Below, one piece after another: positions 55,016 through 63,304 of a DNA stretch of 64,000 bases (positions are counted from its first letter, which is position 1; each line of letters begins with the position of its first letter). Under the pieces are notes generated by a model. That model was not told the DNA's origin. It saw only the letters and a list, made by a program, of their open reading frames with translations, and ran no database searches. The stretch is from Ktedonobacter robiniae (GTDB taxonomy: Bacteria > Chloroflexota > Ktedonobacteria > Ktedonobacterales > Ktedonobacteraceae), in NCBI RefSeq assembly GCF_016587375.1, contig NZ_BNJG01000002.1, positions 1,922,001 through 1,986,000 on the forward strand, written 5' to 3'. Position numbers and translations under genes: made by a program.

Positions 55016-55923
55016 CACCATCGTCATGAACTGTTTGATGAAGCCTTCCAGGAAGAGTTGGCTAGTCTGTACCGTCCGGCAGAGCGAGAGCGCCCACCTG
55101 TCGCTCCGGCGATGCTGGCCCTGGCGCTCATTGTGGAAGCGTACACTGGGGTTTCTGACGATGAAGTTATTGAGGCGACCGTGATGGATCGACGCTGGCA
55201 GTTGGTGCTCGATTGTCTGGATTGCGAACACGCTCCATTCGGCGACCTGGATACCGGTTTGATCCGCGCGGTGGGCATCACCCCTGCGAATACGCCAGAA
55301 GCGAGCGTCACTGAAGCGATCAGCGCAGATTTAGAGCGGCAACAGGTGACGCTGAAGGAACTCCACATCGACCGTGCCTATTTGAGTAGCCATCTGGTGC
55401 GCGAGCGCAGTAAGGAGTTGGAGGTCTATTGCAAAGCCTGGCCCGTGCGCGAGGGCAAACGCTTTCACAAACAGATGTTTACCCTCGATTGGGACCGGCA
55501 GATCATTCGGTACCCCGCCGAGCAAGAAATGCCCTTTGCACCCGGTGGGGTGGTGCATTTTCCCAAAGACGTGTGCGCTCAGTGTCCCCTAAAAGCCCAA
55601 TGCACCACCAGCGCCAAAGGACGTAGCGTCAGTATTCACCCTGATGAAGCCTGGCTCATTGAATTGCGAGCGCGTCAACAGACGCCACAAGGACGTGCCC
55701 AGTTACGTGAACGGGTCGCGGTGGAACATAGCCTGGCTCATGTTGGGCGATGGCAAGGCCGACGCGCACGCTATTGCGGTGTGCGTAAGAAGCCGTTCGA
55801 TTTGCGCCGCTGCGCTGTCGTTCACAATTTACATGTCCTGGCTCGTTTCCAGCAAAAAGCTGCTGAGGTTCAGGAGGCTGCGTGATTTCTCGACCGAAGC
55901 TCTAGACGTTGTCCTCCCTCTCC

Positions 55924-56025
55924 TCATGCTCGTACGGTCCGTGCCATAAACAAGCGGCGGGCACTGCCTTTGAGCGCTTTTTCTGTCTCTCTCAGCAACT
56001 CTTTCACTTCCTCGGCTAATTCCAT
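55924..56025 (-). pseudogene. ISAzo13-like transposase N-terminal fragment
   Basis: 33 codons from ATG 56025, after AGGAGG: ELAEEVKELLRETEKALKGS, ARRLFMARTVRA. This is the beginning of ISAzo13-type transposases. It ends in a stop near the right border of the composite element (55905), so the rest was probably removed or displaced by that insertion. Confidence 0.5.
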
Positions 56026-56124
56026 CTGACTGCCTCCTCAAGCTTTGTACATTCTAGTCCATCATCTCCATTTGATGGAGCTCACATCTCTTCTTTTCCT
56101 CTCAGCGTTTTTTGCGACGCAGCC

Positions 56125-57354
56125 TCACTTGATGTGTTGGGGCTGGCGCAGCTTGTTCAGGATCAGATAGCCGCAAGCGATGAGTGCGCTGACCACAAAA
56201 CAACTGCTCCACAAAGCGGTTGGGCCTAACTGTTCAAGGATCAGGCCGCCCAGCGCGGGAGCGAGAAGCGAAGACAGCGCGCGAATGCTGCTGTAGATTC
56301 CCTGATACGAGCCGCGCAGGAGGGGCGGAGAGAGTTCCGCGATCAGCGCCAGTGCAATCGGGTAGGAGAGAATTTCTCCAACGGTCCAGAACAGCACTCC
56401 CAGGATATAGCCAGCATACGTATGTAGCCAGATATAGAGGCCCATGCCCGTGCCCAACATCAGCGCGGCTATAGCCAGCGAAAGGTGCCGATTGACGCGC
56501 CGAAAAAGTGTGGTCAGCGGCAGGCTAACGAAAACGATCTGAACCGCGTTTACCGCCATTACCGTACCGAAAGCCAGCGTACTCATTCCATGTGCGTACA
56601 TGTCAAGCGGCAGCGTAGTCGTCGATTGTACATAGACACAGTCGAATAGGAGCGCCAGCAACGCGTAGGACCAAAGCCAGGGATCGGTAAAAGCCTGACG
56701 CAGAGGGAGCTTTGTGGGCGCTTTCCTCTCCAGCTGTTTTTTGACATGCGAACGGTTACTCTGACCCGTTTCAGGTACCCCGAACCAGATCAGCAGGCTA
56801 AAGCTGCAGGTTGTGAGCGCGTCTCCCAGAAAGAGGAGGAGATAGGAGATGGGGGCAATCAGCCCGGCGATGAGCGGTCCAATCGCGTTGCCAATGTTGT
56901 TTGCCCAATAGCGCAGGGCATATGCTCGCGTATGCTCTTCTGGTGGCACCAGGTCCGCTATGGCCGCCGAGGTCACAGGGCGAAAGAGCTCATTGAAGAA
57001 CTGGTAGAGGATGGCGAGCAGAATAATCAGGGGTAGCGTCTGGGCGAAGCCGAGGGCCAGCATCAGGGTAGCTGTCGCGACCAGACTGAAGAGCAGCGTT
57101 ACGCGTCGTCCAATTCTATCAGCCAGTATACCCCCACAGACCCCTGCACCCAGCGAGCCAAGGCCCATCAGTGAGATGATGAGCGTCGCTGCACTGGTAG
57201 ACAGATGGTGAAAAGAGACCAGATACAACGTAAAGAAAGGCATGATAAAATTGCCAGCTTTGTTGATGAAGGAGCCAGTGACCAGGAACCAGAAAGGGCG
57301 CGAGAAGCGCTGGTTCTGCAAAAAAGTGGCAAGCCGCTTTGTGGACATGTCCAA
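56125..57354 (-). CDS. MFS transporter
   Basis: 409 residues, about 12 helices. FWFLVTGSFINKAGNFIMPF opens the first helix, CGGILADRIGRRVTLLFSLV is motif A, and RYWANNIGNAIGPLIAGLIA is the helix-4/5 region typical of drug/H+ antiporters of the DHA1/MdtH type. A long cytoplasmic loop (NRSHVKKQLERKAPTKLP) separates the two halves. ATG near 57354 is used; a methionine two codons later is also possible. It is divergent from the GlxA-like regulator at 57535 with 180 bp between, so it may be its target. Exported compound unknown. Confidence 0.88.
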   Translation of the reverse strand: MDMSTKRLATFLQNQRFSRPFWFLVTGSFINKAGNFIMPFFTLYLVSFHHLSTSAATLIISLMGLGSLGAGVCGGILADRIGRRVTLLFSLVATATLMLALGFAQTLPLIILLAILYQFFNELFRPVTSAAIADLVPPEEHTRAYALRYWANNIGNAIGPLIAGLIAPISYLLLFLGDALTTCSFSLLIWFGVPETGQSNRSHVKKQLERKAPTKLPLRQAFTDPWLWSYALLALLFDCVYVQSTTTLPLDMYAHGMSTLAFGTVMAVNAVQIVFVSLPLTTLFRRVNRHLSLAIAALMLGTGMGLYIWLHTYAGYILGVLFWTVGEILSYPIALALIAELSPPLLRGSYQGIYSSIRALSSLLAPALGGLILEQLGPTALWSSCFVVSALIACGYLILNKLRQPQHIK

Positions 57355-57534
57355 AATGGAATCCTTTCAGAGATGTGCAGCGCAGCAATCGCACTGGAGG
57401 CGAGCCCCGTTGTGATCCCACGTCTGCTCAAGTTGCTCATTGTTTGGCAAAAAACAATCGATGTGTTAAGATTTTGCCAGCAACAGAGCAGACCTACCAG
57501 CAGCAGAAGAGACAGAAAGCATGCAGAAATTGCC

Positions 57535-58545
57535 ATGTATACAATTGCGATCATTGCGTACGACGCGGTGAATCTTTTTCAATTGGGAGTAGCTACGGAA
57601 ATTTTTGGGGTTGAACGCGCTGAATTGAAGGTACCCTGGTATCGGTTGCTCATTTGTGCCACAGAACCAGGGCCAGTTCGGACTTCTACCAGCCTTCTCC
57701 TGAACGCTCCCTACCATCTAGAGCATCTTGCGGAGGCAGACACGATCATTGTGCCCAGTTCTCCTCGTTTTCGTACCACGGCCGCGCCAGACGATTTGCT
57801 GGAGGCTTTGCGCACGGCTTATCAGCGTGGCACACGTGTGATCTCATTTTGCACAGGAGCCTTCCTCCTGGCTGCCGCAGGGTTGCTGGATGGGCGCCGG
57901 GCCACGACCCACTGGGCCTGGGCTGCGGAACTGGCTGCGCGCTATCCGAAAGTCCAGGTCAATCCCCGCGTGCTCTATGTCGATGATAGCCAGGTGTTGA
58001 CGGCTGCAGGAACGGCAGCGGCTATCGACCTGTCTCTCTATATTGTGCGCCAGGATTACGGAGCTGAAATTGCCGCGGCTGTCGCACGGCGGATGGTTGT
58101 GCCTCTCCATCGCGAGGGTGGACAGGCACAATATATCGAGACGCCCTTTCCCGACCTGGATGAGAACGACCCCTTTGGCGCGACCCTGGCGTGGATCGCG
58201 GCCCACCTCGACAGAGAGTTTACCATCGAGCAACTGGCAGCCCAGGCCGCAATGAGCCAGCGAACCTTCGCGCGCCGTTTCAGCGCGACTCTGGGGATGA
58301 CTCCCTATCAATGGATACTTCAGCAGCGCATTGTGCTGGCTCAGCGTCTTCTGGAAACGACCAACAAGCCCGTTGAGCAGATTGCTACGTGCTGTGGTTT
58401 TCATTCAGCAGCGACGTTGCGCTTGCACTTCCAGCGTTTTCTGCGTATTTCACCACAGGCATATCGTCATACTTTTCAGCAAAAACAAGGGGAGAGGCGC
58501 ATAGAGTGCGACCCTGGTGATAAAAGACATGAAAAGCGGATCTGA
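57535..58545 (+). CDS. GlxA-family (DJ-1/PfpI plus AraC) transcriptional regulator
   Basis: 336 residues from ATG 57535. N-terminal DJ-1/PfpI-like sensor: IAIIAYDAVNLFQLGVATEI, ADTIIVPSSP, VISFCTGAFLLAAAGLLDGR with the conserved nucleophile-elbow Cys, and TTHWAWAAELAARYP. C-terminal AraC double helix-turn-helix: FTIEQLAAQAAMSQRTFARR, TLGMTPYQWILQQR, VEQIATCCGFHSAATLRLHF. The frame is open back to 57205 but that part is antisense to the MFS gene. The ribosome site is weak. It is divergent from the MFS exporter, which it probably controls. Confidence 0.9.
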   Translation: MYTIAIIAYDAVNLFQLGVATEIFGVERAELKVPWYRLLICATEPGPVRTSTSLLLNAPYHLEHLAEADTIIVPSSPRFRTTAAPDDLLEALRTAYQRGTRVISFCTGAFLLAAAGLLDGRRATTHWAWAAELAARYPKVQVNPRVLYVDDSQVLTAAGTAAAIDLSLYIVRQDYGAEIAAAVARRMVVPLHREGGQAQYIETPFPDLDENDPFGATLAWIAAHLDREFTIEQLAAQAAMSQRTFARRFSATLGMTPYQWILQQRIVLAQRLLETTNKPVEQIATCCGFHSAATLRLHFQRFLRISPQAYRHTFQQKQGERRIECDPGDKRHEKRI

Positions 58546-58892
58546 CACACTCATAAGGTGTATGGGAGGTGAGGCGCAAATACCTGAAATTGCTTGCATG
58601 CACCATTCGCGCCGCAATCAACCACAACTTTCAGCACCATGCTTCCATAAGAAACTCAAAATAGGTTCAGGTAGAGTTAATGAAACCTGTCAGCTATCTG
58701 GGATCATTAATTATTCTTGAGTCCCTTAAAGAATGCAGCGATAATACCGGTATTGTCGAAATGAGCTTTCGTCGCTGGCTGCTATTTCGGTTGGGTGTGT
58801 GATCGATCTGCCCTAAGCATAAAATTAGGTGCCCACAATAGCGTTGTGGATTTTGACATTCTGTAAAAAGGGGCGAAAAGAGGATTCAACAG
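58546..58892. other. intergenic region
   Basis: No gene or clear repeat recognised between the GlxA-like gene and the XRE fragment. Confidence 0.5.
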
Positions 58893-59070
58893 ATGAACGA
58901 ACCTGATGGAGAATCCTTTGGATCGGTTCTGCGTTTCTTTAGACGACGTGAATGGGGGATGACACAAGCGAAATTGGCAAAGAAGCTAGGGGTTCATGTC
59001 AATTCCGTGGGGTTGTGGGAGCGAGGAGAAGGTGTTCCTGATTCGCATGAGTATCTAGTAACCAATGGTG
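58893..59070 (+). pseudogene. XRE helix-turn-helix fragment cut by an insertion
   Basis: 59 codons from ATG 58893: SFGSVLRFFRRREWGMTQAK, LAKKLGVHVNSVGLWERGEG, VPDSHEYLVTNGA. This is a full XRE DNA-binding domain up to the final helix; then the IS630-type element begins (59071). The reading frame continues for only a few codons in the element. The former second part cannot be found to the right, because another element follows immediately. Confidence 0.7.
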
Positions 59071-60373
59071 CTAGTACAGGAAGACAGAAATCCTTCGGCG
59101 GTTAGATGGTCAACGCCTTGCCTTGATAGATCCACTTGAAAGGTTTGGCGGTTTGATTGTAGTTGGCAATGAAAGCCAGAACATTGGCTTCCAATTCATC
59201 AACAGACACAAAAGAGCCACGTCTAAGCACTTTGCGAACGAGAATACTCAACCAGATTTCGATTTGATTGAGCCACGAACTGTGATTTGGGGTGTAATGA
59301 AAGACCACTTTATGGGAGGGATCAGAGAGGAAGGCGGCTCGGCGGGGCATCAAGGCAAGGATCCCGTATTCACCTTTTTTGCCTAATGTCTCCTGCCCAA
59401 TTCCTTCCAGATGAGCGACCCAACGCACCAAGGCTTCCGATTGATGGATGTTGAGGTTATCACAGACAAAATGCCAACGGGTGACTTGTGGGTTAGTGGC
59501 GACGACAGCCTGGGCATGCGCCAGGAAATCCTCTTCAGTGCGTGTGGGTCCACAAAAAGGAGCCACCAGTTTTCCTGTCACGACATCGCGGCTCAGAATG
59601 AAGCAGCGAGTGCCATGTCGCTCGTACTCGAATTCCCGCCGTTGAATATAGCCAGGTGCCAAGGGTAATTCAGGATGTTTGCGTTCCAACGCTTGAACGC
59701 CCGCTAACTCATCGGTGCTTACGGCCCGTTCCCCCTGTTGGTGCAAAGATAGTGCGTCGTGACAGACTCGACAGATGGCTCGGATGATTTCTTCTCGCTT
59801 CGGATCTGCTGGGGGAGTCAGCCAATAACGGATCAGATGAGGTTTGAGGTCCCCTTTTTGAGCAAGCGAGAGGCGTGTCGCGGCGAGATATATTTGATAA
59901 TTCCACGTTGCATCATTTCCTCGGCAATTCCTCGCCCGGTCCAGTGACTAATGGGACGTTCTTTGGGTTGCTCGCAAGCCAGGGTCATCATCTGACAGAA
60001 TTGCTCCGCTGTAATTTGAGAGGGTCGCCCCGGTCGGGGAGTATCACTGAGTCGTTCGATAATGGAGAAGTCATCGAGCGTGAGCCTCTGCCAACCAATC
60101 CAACGCATGCGCCAACACCGCACTGTATCCACACTCACCCTCAGTTCTCTGGCAATCTGTCCGTTGTTTTGGCCCTGAGCGGTCAACAAGATCATGCGCC
60201 CTCGTTGGGCGATCTGCTGAGGGGTGCCGTGCCGACATACTAAAGCTTCCAATTCCACTTGCTCTCTCTCGCTCAATTCCACTACGGCAGGTTTTGGGCC
60301 TCGCATTTTTCTGTTCTCCTTGACTCTGTTAGCCCTATTCTACCATCGAGGGATTTCTGTCTTCCTGTACTAG
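59071..60373. mobile_element. IS630-type insertion sequence, complete
   Basis: CTAGTACAGGAAGACAGAAA and three more bases at 59071-59093 are exactly complementary to 60351-60373 (23-bp perfect ends). With the usual TA duplication the element is GTACAGG...CCTGTAC between TA at 59072-59073 and 60371-60372. Size about 1.3 kb with one transposase gene in two frames. Its right tip shares CTAG (60370-60373) with the left tip of the next element. Confidence 0.88.
59102..60306 (-). CDS. IS630-family transposase, probably made by -1 frameshifting
   Basis: The first frame (60306-59833) gives the helix-turn-helix part: IAQRGRMILLTAQGQNNGQI, ARELRVSVDTVRCWRMRW. The catalytic part (to 59102) is in the -1 frame: AVSTDELAGVQALERKHPE (Asp), HFVCDNLNIHQ (Asp), SSWLNQIEIWLSILVRKVL (Glu). 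They overlap at AAAAAGGGG (minus strand, 59859-59851). Zero-frame codons AAG GGG in A-AAG-GGG allow both tRNAs to slip back by one, giving KKG-DLKPHLIRYW, which matches the family. So the frame change is likely programmed, although a lost G is possible. All catalytic residues are present. Confidence 0.85.
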
Positions 60374-60377
60374 TGGG

Positions 60378-60581
60378 TCAGCTAGCAATTGAGTAGCCAT
60401 GCAAAAAAGCGGCGCCCGAACCGCCGAGTCGGCGAAGACGAGCCCGTTCGCGCCGTCTTCGCCGCTTGCCGTTCCAGACAAAAGGCGTTGGATTCTGATT
60501 CCATCCGTCCACTATCTGCTCTAAGGAGTCAATCACCTGTTGGGCAGTCTGGAAATGCTGACCAGAGAGGGCGCGGCGCAC
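60378..60581 (-). pseudogene. IS630-like transposase C-terminal remnant
   Basis: The frame reads FQTAQQVIDSLEQIVDGWNQ and NPTPFVWNGKRRRRRERARL, the end of many IS630-type transposases (DGWNxNPxPFxW). Nothing of the catalytic core precedes it; 60582-60881 contains no gene. It differs clearly from the transposase of the neighbouring complete element. Confidence 0.65.
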
Positions 60582-60881
60582 AAGGCCGTCCTGCTTGGAC
60601 GCACAGGAGCGCTCGTGCTCGTTTCACGACATCCATTCGCTCACTCGTTGCTTTTACTATTCGGTGCAATTCCTGCTCCTCAGGCGGCGTGAAGGCTCGC
60701 CGCGGATGTTTTTGTGCGTCCCCATGCTTGTCTCCTTTCTCCAGGCAGTGGAGATCGAGGAAGACGAAATGGTCAATTCATTTGTCTTGCTCAACCTCCA
60801 GTCCTTATGCTCTGGCTCGGTGATCCTCCTTCTCTGCCGGGCACGAGGCAGGGAAGGCAAGAATCATTCCTCCTGTGTAGC
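60582..60881. other. 300-bp gap inside the cargo element
   Basis: Frames are open on both strands but no family is recognised. Confidence 0.4.
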
Positions 60882-61385
60882 CTAAAAGGAGGCCATCATG
60901 GTCAGAGGATGAACGCGCAAGGCAACCGGGACAACTACTGCCGCTTGTTGGATGGTTAATCCCATCTGTGAGAAAAATGCCTGGTATTTCTCCACCCAGG
61001 CGGGAACCTGATCGGAGGAGGGGTCATCCATGCTCACCTTCGCCTCGCCCGTCAGGATAAAGGAGTCGGCACCACGCATATCCAGATTGAAATGCAAGCC
61101 CACCTTTGGGTTCTGCTGGATCTGCTCCAGCCGATCACGATCCTCCTGCGGGGCGTAGAGAAGAAAGGTGGATTGCACCTCATCCCACAGAAACCCGAGC
61201 GGCGACGTGTGCGGCGTCCCGGTTGCATCAACGGTGATGAGCCAGATGAACAGTTCCTCGCGGAGACGACGAACGATCTTCTCGCCGGTGGGGGTGGAGG
61301 GATTGGGAGGCTGAAAAGGCATCTCGCGATGATGCGGCAGGCGTCCGCGATCTGGAGTGGAGAGATCGCGGTGTTGAGAGGACAT
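60882..61385 (-). CDS. PPOX-fold F420/flavin-dependent oxidoreductase
   Basis: 167 residues: IVRRLREELFIWLITVDATG, TPHTSPLGFLWDEVQSTFLL, YAPQEDRDRLEQIQQNPKVG, LHFNLDMRGADSFILTGEAK and a C-terminal VALRVHPLTMMASF. This is the pyridoxamine 5'-phosphate oxidase-like split barrel of the Rv3369/TIGR03667 type. It may reduce small molecules with F420 or FMN. The first 20 residues are hydrophilic, and a later start is possible. It is divergent from the tetR gene (142 bp), which probably controls it, and both lie between inverted ends. Confidence 0.85.
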   Translation of the reverse strand: MSSQHRDLSTPDRGRLPHHREMPFQPPNPSTPTGEKIVRRLREELFIWLITVDATGTPHTSPLGFLWDEVQSTFLLYAPQEDRDRLEQIQQNPKVGLHFNLDMRGADSFILTGEAKVSMDDPSSDQVPAWVEKYQAFFSQMGLTIQQAAVVVPVALRVHPLTMMASF

Positions 61386-61477
61386 GGGCTATTCCTTTCG
61401 CTTTGTTCTAATCAATCAATCGATGTGCTTTCTCAAACGCAGGAAGGACTGCATTAAGCATAGCCGAAAAGTGCTGT

Positions 61478-61527
61478 TAATGCAAGCGTTCTTGCGTTAT
61501 CATCTCGGATAAGATATACTTCATTGT
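61478..61527 (+). promoter_or_regulatory. operator and leaderless promoter of the cargo tetR gene
   Basis: TAATGCAAG-CGTT-CTTGCGTTA (61478-61499) is an inverted repeat with one mismatch. It overlaps the -35 TTGCGT (61492-61497), which is 17 bases from -10 TATACT (61515-61520). The ATG at 61528 follows 7 bases later, and no ribosome site is seen, so the transcript probably starts at the ATG. Confidence 0.6.
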
Positions 61528-62175
61528 ATGAAGACACCTCGCCCTATCGAGACGCTCGCCATGTCGGCAGTCAACAACAGAGATGCGGTGCGCCGCCGAC
61601 CAGGTGGTCGCAGTGCCCGCGTGCAAGCCGCAGTCTTTGAAGCGACCTTCCAGCTTTTATTAGAGGAAGGAGGATACGAGCTGCTCAGCATGGCGACCAT
61701 TGCCGAGCGCGCCGGGGTCCACGAAACCTCCCTGTACCGCCGCTGGAAAACGAAAGAACAACTGGTCCTGGATGCACTCGATCGCCGGGTTGCCCAGGAG
61801 ATTCCGGCTCCGGACACCGGAGCCCTGCGCTCTGATCTGATCGCGGTGGTGCAGTCTCTCCGGCTCGTTCTACAATCGATCGTGGGACAGGCCATTTTTC
61901 AAATGGCCGTGGCAACGCTTCACCACCCTGAACTCTGTGCTCTCCGGCAGGAGCACTGGCGCCAGCGGCGCGCTCACCTTCAGATCCTCTTTGACCGTGC
62001 CATCGCGCGAGGGGAATTATCTCCACAGGTGGATTGCCAGTTGCTCTTAGAAACGCTCAGTGGCATTGTGTATATGCGCTTATTTGTGGTCAATGAAGCG
62101 GTTGATGAGACCTTCCCCGAACAGATAGTAGATCTCATGCTTTCGGGGGTGAACAAACCTTTGTCCACCGAGTAA
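61528..62175 (+). CDS. TetR-family transcriptional repressor
   Basis: 215 residues. DNA-binding part: RRRPGGRSARVQAAVFEATF, LLSMATIAERAGVHETSLYR, RWKTKEQLVLDALDRRV. The ligand-binding part (LRLVLQSIVGQAIFQMAVAT, HPELCALRQEHWRQRRAHLQ, GIVYMRLFV) matches the TetR_C_6-like group. The ATG at 61528 lacks a ribosome site but fits a leaderless transcript; Met12 is another possible start. It is divergent from the PPOX-fold gene with a shared operator. Both are likely one cargo unit of the flanking element. Confidence 0.88.
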   Translation: MKTPRPIETLAMSAVNNRDAVRRRPGGRSARVQAAVFEATFQLLLEEGGYELLSMATIAERAGVHETSLYRRWKTKEQLVLDALDRRVAQEIPAPDTGALRSDLIAVVQSLRLVLQSIVGQAIFQMAVATLHHPELCALRQEHWRQRRAHLQILFDRAIARGELSPQVDCQLLLETLSGIVYMRLFVVNEAVDETFPEQIVDLMLSGVNKPLSTE

Positions 62176-62347
62176 CAGCTTGTATCTTCCTTGTTGTGGG
62201 AAGGGAGTTCAGGCGGCTCTTTTCGCGGGCGTGGGCGTGCAGACAGCTTCTGGGGCGCGTCGCAAGGGTCCTTTGTCATCATTCCTGCCTCCCTGTTCGT
62301 GCTTCATTTTCCTCTCCTCATAGCCAAGCTAATTGCTAGCTGACCCA
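62176..62347. other. right end of cargo element
   Basis: A minus-strand start (GAGGAGAGG before ATG ATG near 62281) gives ARPRPRKEPPEL, which resembles the beginning of IS630-like transposases. The right inverted end follows at 62331-62351. Confidence 0.35.
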
Positions 62348-63240
62348 CTAGGAGATGCCTTGCTCCAGGTCGGCAAAGTAGTCCATGACAAACTGGCGGA
62401 AGGCCAGGGCTGCCTGAGAGAGATAATGCTTCTCCCGCCAGGCAATGCCAAGAGTACGCTCACAGGTGGGATTCGTCAGATGAATACATGACAAGACTTG
62501 CTCATTGGCCTGTTTCTTCATCAGTGCTGGCGTGAACCCCACACCAAGTCCAGCTTTGACGAAATCATAGAGGGTTGCAGGCTCATCTATTTCGTAAGGG
62601 ATGGAAAGAGTAATGCCTGCTTGTTGGCAAAATGTATCGATCAGGTCGCGCAGACCACTGCCAACCTTCTCAATCACCACGGCTTCGTGGGCTATTTCGC
62701 GCAAAGGGATGTGCTTCTGCCCGGCAAGTCGATGTGTGCTGGGAACGACCAGGAGAATTTCTTCGCTGAGCAAGGATCTCCATTGGATGCAAGGTTTGAC
62801 GAGCGGAGTGGATAAGAAGCCGAAATCATAGGCACCCGTTTCGAGCCGCTGGGGTATTTCAGCAAATGGACATTGGGATAAGCGAAAGTAAATGGAAGGT
62901 GTAAGATCTGGAAGCAGTATAACAGGTCGGGAATCCAGGGGAGTGAAGCCGCAATCAACGAAACCACTCCCTGTTCGAGCCCGGCCATATCTTGAACTTT
63001 GCGCTGCCCCTCTTCCAATTCAGAGAACATGGCCTCAATGTGCTCAAGGAACGCTTTGCCGAACTGATTGAGCTGAAGAGATCTTTCTTGCCGATCAAAA
63101 AGGGGAACACCGATCTCTTTCTCCAGACGCCGAATCGTTTTACTGAGCGAAGGCTGAGCAATGCAGAGTTCCTCAGCCGCTTTCGTCATATGCTCTCTGC
63201 GTGCCACCACGCGAAAATAGCGTAATTGAAGCAGGTCCAT
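62348..63240 (-). pseudogene. LysR-family regulator with a one-base frameshift
   Basis: From ATG 63240: LLQLRYFRVVARREHMTKAA, EELCIAQPSLSKTIRRLEKE, the LysR helix-turn-helix, and the linker to SLPWIPDLLYCFQILH. The sensor domain continues one frame away (IYFRLSQCPFAEIPQRLETG, LLSEEILLVVPSTHRLAGQK, LGVGFTPALMKKQANEQV) to 62348. The joint is near 62895-62901; one more C in the CC of CACCTTCC (minus strand) restores about 297 residues. The stop codon TAG is supplied by the end of the cargo element inserted there. Confidence 0.8.
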
Positions 63241-63304
63241 CGGCTCTTTCCTTTCACAACGATAGCTCCGGGTCTATGGATTCATGCATAATTAGGAGGC
63301 TTGG

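Larger units (their letters stand above)
53090..55885 (+). pseudogene. IS1182-type transposase, split by a TnpB element and internally deleted
   Basis: The first 33 codons (53090-53188, after GGAGG) read WKPPVTLTQQEEHIVTKIRK and AKLFVFLQ. The rest (55016-55885) continues HHRHELFDEAFQEELASLYR, ALALIVEAYTGVSDDEVIEA, and further on DLDTGLIRAVGITPANTPEA, ELHIDRAYLSSHLVRERSKE, RVAVEHSLAHVGRWQGRRAR. The joint restores the conserved FLxxHRHELFDE without a shift. At about 55240 the text jumps from LDCEHAPF to DLDTG, with roughly 150 residues, including the first catalytic Asp, deleted. The frame is otherwise open to TGA at 55883. Confidence 0.85.
51415..55901. mobile_element. composite IS1182-type element carrying an acetyltransferase gene
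   Basis: AGCTTCGGTCGAGAAA at 51415-51430 and its exact complement at 55886-55901 are the ends; CTAG lies outside each (51411-51414 and 55902-55905), so the perfect inverted match is 20 bp including CTAG. Between them are a GNAT gene (minus strand), 570 bp without a gene, and an IS1182-type transposase gene (plus strand) that is split by a TnpB-only element. A 4-bp palindromic CTAG duplication fits the family. It looks like a transposon with a passenger gene; the transposase is broken, so it could move only in trans. Confidence 0.6.
60370..62351. mobile_element. element with 21-bp inverted ends carrying PPOX and TetR genes
   Basis: CTAGTGGGTCAGCTAGCAAT(T) at 60370-60390 and its exact complement at 62331-62351 bound 1982 bp. 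Inside, next to the left end, is the C-terminus of an IS630-like transposase (minus strand). At the right end an ARPRPRKEPPEL-like start of such a protein can be read on the minus strand near 62205-62290. The centre holds a PPOX-fold gene and a TetR gene, divergently arranged. It looks like an IS630-type element whose transposase core was replaced by cargo. The right end forms the stop codon of the lysR gene. Confidence 0.65.

Noticed and set aside
57205..57534. 110-residue extension before the GlxA-like protein
   Set aside because: It lies over the divergent MFS gene start and shows no family similarity; the domain begins at the ATG at 57535.
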